From positions 1 through 64,000 of the forward strand of contig JAECUM010000794.1 in assembly GCA_016617855.1 (NCBI GenBank): 64,000 nucleotides of DNA, given 5' to 3'. Made by a program: the position numbers and the translations under genes. This stretch comes from Megalonaias nervosa. Taxonomy: Eukaryota; Mollusca; Bivalvia; Unionida; Unionidae. Below are positions 59,544-64,000 of this stretch, piece after piece (the stretch's first letter is position 1; each line of letters begins with the position of its first letter). The notes beneath the pieces were generated by a model. That model was given only the letters and a program-made list of their open reading frames with translations, was not told the origin of the DNA and made no database searches.

Positions 59544-59616
<73 letters not shown>
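59544..59616. repeat. (AT)n microsatellite
   Basis: About 36 TA dinucleotides. Confidence 0.97.
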
Positions 59617-59617
<1 letters not shown>

Positions 59618-60559
59618 CACTCCATGCCAAGTCACTCAGATATCCCCAGTTGACCATTTCTGATTTCCATGAATTTTTTCCAGGTGTACAACCATATAAA
59701 TGATGGCAACATGCAAAATGTCAGTATAAAATTGAAATTACTATGAAGTTATGACTGATTGAAGTGCGGTGGGGTGGGATAGTTTTTTTTAACTCAAAAA
59801 TTTGTTGGCTTACAACAAAGGGTTTTCAAATGGTGGTTAACATTCTTGATTGTACAGATATCAGACTGAAATTTACTATACTGCATATCTGTGACCTGAG
59901 GAATCTGAATCTGCTGTCAGGTTTTCAATACATCAGGCATTTTTAAGATCTATACACCCATAAAATTGGTCTTTTTTCACCACCGATTTTTTTCTCTCAG
60001 ATTTTAAGGTAGCACTATACAACTTGTCCTCCATCGCAAATACCAAATATGATTTTCATCTAAAAACTATACCTACAGCGATGGTGCCAAATTAATCTCA
60101 TCTAAATCAAGTTCATTGTGAATCAGTACCTGGGGCTCAAACTTGAGACAAATCACAAAATGTGAAAACTGGGCCATTTTAACAGTGGTGGTTGGACCAT
60201 ATGGACAATTACTTGGCATAAGTAATTTTTTATATGATCAAGACACATAGTTTAGCTGTATTTGTGCCAAATTTTAACTATGCATCGTAGTGTTTTCATG
60301 CTTAAATCATTCTGTGCTTATACCCCCAATTCCAAGCTAGCGCCAGAGCTGAAAATCAGCAAATGCAGCACCAACACAAGCAAACAATTTTTGTACATGT
60401 TTGCAAATTTTTAAATTCCTTTTCTTTATTTAATCACTGGCATGCAAAATTTATATAAAACTGGATATATGTTACTAAAATGATTACAAAATTTACACAC
60501 AAAAGACTAATAGCAACAGCGGCATCTGATGATCTTCATTGGCACCATTTTACTGCCAT

Positions 60560-60960
60560 TTTGTTACCAGAGTTTGGTCCAGTTACATCAGCAAACTGAA
60601 GGAAGATCTTGCTCAGGATAAAGCTATTTTACTGGATTTTGCTAAAAACAACAGCTTAATAGTCCATGATGCTGTGCAAGGTCATCACTGAGATTACTTG
60701 CAAACTGCATTCCACCCATTTATGGTATATTACATAACGGAGGTGAACGAAAATGCTGCAATGTTTCTATTATTTCATAACACTTCAGATATTAAACTGT
60801 CACTGTACATTCACTTATTTCAACCCTCATACCCAATCTCAGGACCATGTTACCATCCATCAAGAAGATCAAATATTTCAGTGATGGGAAAACTAAACAA
60901 TATAAAATCTTCAAGAACCTGACCAACCTGTAAACTGATTACATTTCATTTGTTGGAGAA
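60560..60960 (+). pseudogene. Broken transposon-type ORF with DFA..HPF and FSDG motifs
   Basis: Frame 1 (from about 60581): SYISKLKEDLAQDKAILLDF, then AKNNSLIVHDAVQGHH, a TGA, and DYLQTAFHPFMVYYITE. Frame 2 (60862-60912): KKIKYFSDGKTKQYK, then IFKNLTNL before a stop. Many lophotrochozoan, cnidarian and insect genomes hold multicopy ORFs of this pattern (LLDFAEN, QD..QG.HW...QxTxHPF..YY, then KIxYFSDG...QYKNxKNxxNL), which I take to be a DDE-like or RNase H-fold mobile-element protein. Here the conserved Trp after HH is the TGA, and a frameshift separates the two blocks. Dead copy; family name not known to me. Confidence 0.6.
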
Positions 60961-61136
60961 ATATCCACAGAAAATGTACTCAGAATACCCAATATTTGTA
61001 TTTTGTTAAATCTGATATTTCTGCTTAATGTAAGGGACAAAACTCGGTAAAATACAACTATAGTGCATTGTCTTCCCATCATATATTGTATTTATTGATG
61101 CTGTAATGTGATTCAAGGGACATAACTTTGCATGTT

Positions 61137-61332
61137 TTGCTAGGTCTAATGCCATTTTTCAATAGCATCATAGGATATACATAGTGGCTAGTATAACTGG
61201 CTAAGCACGCACTGCACACGATAATATATAGTATACCTGGCGAAGGAAGATCGGGGAAAACCCCAGGAAGAACCACTGACCCAAGGACTTACTGGCAAGC
61301 TTTCTCACATACCCACATTCACCAAGCCTGAG
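61137..61332 (-). mobile_element. SINE family 2, tail and body (split copy, part 1)
   Basis: TAATGCCATTTTTCAATAGC, GGAAAACCCCAGGAAGAACC, ACTTACTGGCAAGCTTTCTC. The sequence stops at AGCCTGAG and resumes at 61602 after an inserted element. Confidence 0.85.
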
Positions 61333-61601
61333 TAGTAAGGACCTTAGCAAACGCAGGGCCCAATTAGACTCATTTTGGTGGGGCCCCCTGGATTCACATG
61401 CGTGCACCCCCTTTGAGCACGGCATTTGGAAATAAACTTTTAAAGAAGTTTTATATGATACTGAACTTGAAATTTTCTTCCATCACTTTAAAATTGCTTT
61501 CTCTCTATAGATATATTTTAAAAATTACTAACACATGGAGCCCCTGTGAATGTGGGGCTCGAATGGGCCAAATCAGTTCAATTGGTCTAAGGCCAGCCCT
61601 G
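61333..61601. mobile_element. hAT-like MITE nested in a SINE, perfect 8-bp target duplication
   Basis: It is flanked by AGCCTGAG at 61325-61332 and 61602-61609; 8 bp is the target length of hAT elements. The right end inverted reads CAGGGCTGGCCTTAGACCAA, a hAT-type terminus. The left end is more diverged (GGACCTTAGC, then GGGCCCAATTAGACTCATTT against GGCCC and AACTGATTTGG on the right). 269 bp, no ORF. Confidence 0.85.
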
Positions 61602-61693
61602 AGCCTGAGACTTGACCCCAAATGGACCGAGGTGAGATCAAAGTGATTGATAAAGGCAAGCACCTCAGACAACTTGGCCAACTGGGCTCCCAA
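61602..61693 (-). mobile_element. SINE family 2, head (split copy, part 2)
   Basis: Minus strand: GGGAGCCCAGTTGGCCAAGT, with GGGGTCAAGTCTCAGGC in the B-box region. Continuous with 61137-61332 once the MITE and one 8-bp copy are removed. Confidence 0.82.
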
Positions 61694-64000
61694 CTTTGCA
61701 AGACTAGCAGTTGTTAGTAGTAATAGTTAGTCAATTGCCTTAGATATAACAGTAAAAATAACATAGTCCTGAAACATTATCAGCAACTATATATGTACAT
61801 GTTACACTCTATACAAAATCTGCAAAAATAAATGTCATGTTTAGTCAATCCATTGAACAAGTTAACAGCCTAACAGTCTGAGGAGCTCTGAAAAGCGCAA
61901 CAGTGAGTCATACCACCAGCATCATGACATGTGGCACATGGCTGTGATTATATTACAGTCAACACATCCAAATATGTCTCAGCAAAAGACTAGTTAAAGA
62001 AGTGGGATTAGAACATTTAAAAAGCCAATTTAAAAATTATGAAATTAAATGCGAGGTTGAAGCTGATCATAACAAGTGTACACCACCTATATCCTAACAC
62101 ATGTATACAGATGTATCTACTAAAAAGAGTTAGCTCCCTTTAATATCATGATGTGAGCTCTCCATTATGAAGGCATATACTCTTTCTCCCAATAACATGC
62201 CGCACAGGATAAACACTTGTAAGATCCACTTCTGAGACAGTTTAATCTCCAAAAGCTTAGTGGTACCAAGACACTAAACATATCTGATGACAAGTTGGGT
62301 TTATGCAGCCACATGATCGCTTGCATTCCTCCTTTTCAAGCATGCTGCATTTGACACATTGGTCTGGTTAAACAGCCCCCAAACCTGTATCTAAGGGTGT
62401 TGGGTGCTTGAAGTCTGTTCTCATATATTTTATATTCATAAAACACTGTAGTTTGTATGATTGCTGACAGATCTGTCAACAACACATCTGTGAACATATC
62501 AACTATTTTTTGACACTTACCACTTTCTGAGTTACAATCAGCTGAAGTGACCTATCAGCAATCTGTACATCATTTTTCTGCATCAAATATGTTTGAGAAC
62601 TTATAAATCATTCTGGAACAATACAACCCTACATCCGGTTGCCACATCAAATTACCAGGTTACATCGGCATAAAATCAGCTGTACAATCAATACTGAGGA
62701 ACCAGTCAGACATGACTGCTCATTCAAAATGGTCATTTTGGTCACGTGACTCGAGTGTCTGTGAACCTACGTGATTATCATGCGATGCAAATTGGTTCAT
62801 ATAACTATTGTCAGAGTTCAACAATGCATCAATTTACAAAATGGATAAATTAATTGTGTTCTGAGCTATCTGGGATACAATATAAACTGATTTGTCCATT
62901 TCGTAATGGAAGTTGAAGACATCAGATACAAAGGAAGGTTGCCAAGTAGAACACCCATCTTACAGATGGATATCCCAAGGGCAGCAAAAAACGGCTACAT
63001 GTACAAAGTTCCATGAATTTCCACCTTTCCTTTTGCAGTAACTCAGGAGATGTAGTAGTGGACAGAGGAAACTGATGGATGGACTGATCAGTTAACAGAC
63101 GAAGGGTATCAAAATATGTGGGAATAGAAATTGACAGCCACAATAATAAACATGTTCACAGTATCCAGTCAACCTACCATATTGATTGTTGCATGAAACA
63201 GTTACAATAACTGTACTTCTTTCATAAGCCAAAATCTTTAATTTAGCTTCTGAAACGAAGATGATTTCAGACAATGCATATATATGCAAACACAAATGAA
63301 CAGAGTAAACCTAATCAGGCAAACAGTCAACTTTACAGGTTGTGCACTGAATCCTGGACTTGATGGTATAAAACCAAACATTTTACTTACGACCTATAGA
63401 TCTAGGAAACACTACCCAGGCTGGCTGAACAGTTTGGTTTTTTTTGTTCTAAATGGATGACAGTGTCAAGGCACATCCTAATTATGCAGCTGAAATAGTT
63501 GACAAACACATAATGACACAATAACAAAGCAGTGAAGAAAAAAATAGGAAATGTGAGAGATCAATGTCACTGAGAAGAAACTGGGACAAGCTGTTTCACA
63601 TTTCTTGTTCCAAAATTTATAATTTCCTGCTCTTTGTACATGTAATTTTTCTGTAAAATCTTATTTTTCTGTGGGGTTAAAATTTCAATATAAACACAAA
63701 ATCCAGGCAAATATTTGTTCATAGAGTACTGAGAGAAAACAGAGAAATGTACAAAACTTTATCCCAGGAAGGGACAAACTTTAGAAAATTACACCTGTCA
63801 TGTAGAGCTGACATAGCAACCTCCCCGTCCCCTGCTAATATGTTAAGACATGTACTCAAAAGAATTATATGGTCCAGCATTCTTATACTTCTTAAACTAA
63901 TACCCTAAGGTCAATCACTGTCAAATTACATACTACTACTTATGCTGATAATAACATAACAAAATATAGAATGCAGAAAATTCGATCTATGAATATACAT
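61694..64000. other. Upstream DNA, no gene recognised
   Basis: No supported exon or element. A perfect 10-bp palindrome GTCACGTGAC (62741-62750) is the only motif of note. Minus-strand frames at 62922-63295 lack domains. Confidence 0.45.

Overview
This is a 64 kb stretch of an AT-rich, intron-rich animal genome. The repeat content (several tRNA-derived SINE families, many degenerate 150-175 bp tandem arrays, dinucleotide tracts, the frequent motif ACATGTA) suggests a marine lophotrochozoan, most likely a mollusc. The class-level guess is inference and could be wrong.

One host gene is clear. It lies on the minus strand and runs off the low-coordinate end: the 5' half of a SHP2/corkscrew-type tyrosine phosphatase (PTPN11-like). 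In transcript order the exons are: two homologous, mutually compatible coding first exons at 49239-49172 and 37808-37711 (plus a weaker third candidate at 30545-30502); the first half of N-SH2 (15065-14943); the second half of N-SH2 (8821-8627); the first half of C-SH2 (3534-3372); a 21-nt microexon (2343-2323); the second half of C-SH2 (2213-2097); and the SH2-PTP linker with the start of the PTP domain (1646-1530). All junctions have GT/AG signals and compatible phases. The phosphatase domain lies outside the window. The microexon adds seven residues in the middle of C-SH2, exactly where skipping it restores the length seen in human and fly proteins. With the two first exons this predicts at least four protein isoforms from this half of the gene.

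The rest is intronic or upstream DNA full of mobile-element debris. 0-4 kb: a hAT transposase scrap, an 82-bp minisatellite and a MITE. 4.7-14.5 kb: degenerate tandem arrays and SINEs. 15-34 kb: further arrays, eight dispersed copies of one SINE family (window-wide count) and a 1-kb tandem duplication (25.1-27.1 kb). 34.1-37.4 kb: two elements built of the palindrome GTTCATGAAC flanking two decayed exons of an unrecognised protein. 39-47 kb: arrays and a second SINE family. 51.15-52.67 kb: a collapsed two-gene DNA transposon (ISL2EU-like) with recognisable terminal repeats, an intact SAP-like first exon on one strand and a THAP-DDE transposase pseudogene with its middle deleted on the other. 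60.56-60.96 kb: a broken transposon-type ORF with DFA...HPF and FSDG motifs. 61.1-61.7 kb: a hAT-like MITE with an 8-bp target duplication nested in a SINE.

No second intact host gene, canonical tRNA, rRNA or CRISPR array was found. Everything was read by eye; no alignments or database searches were run.
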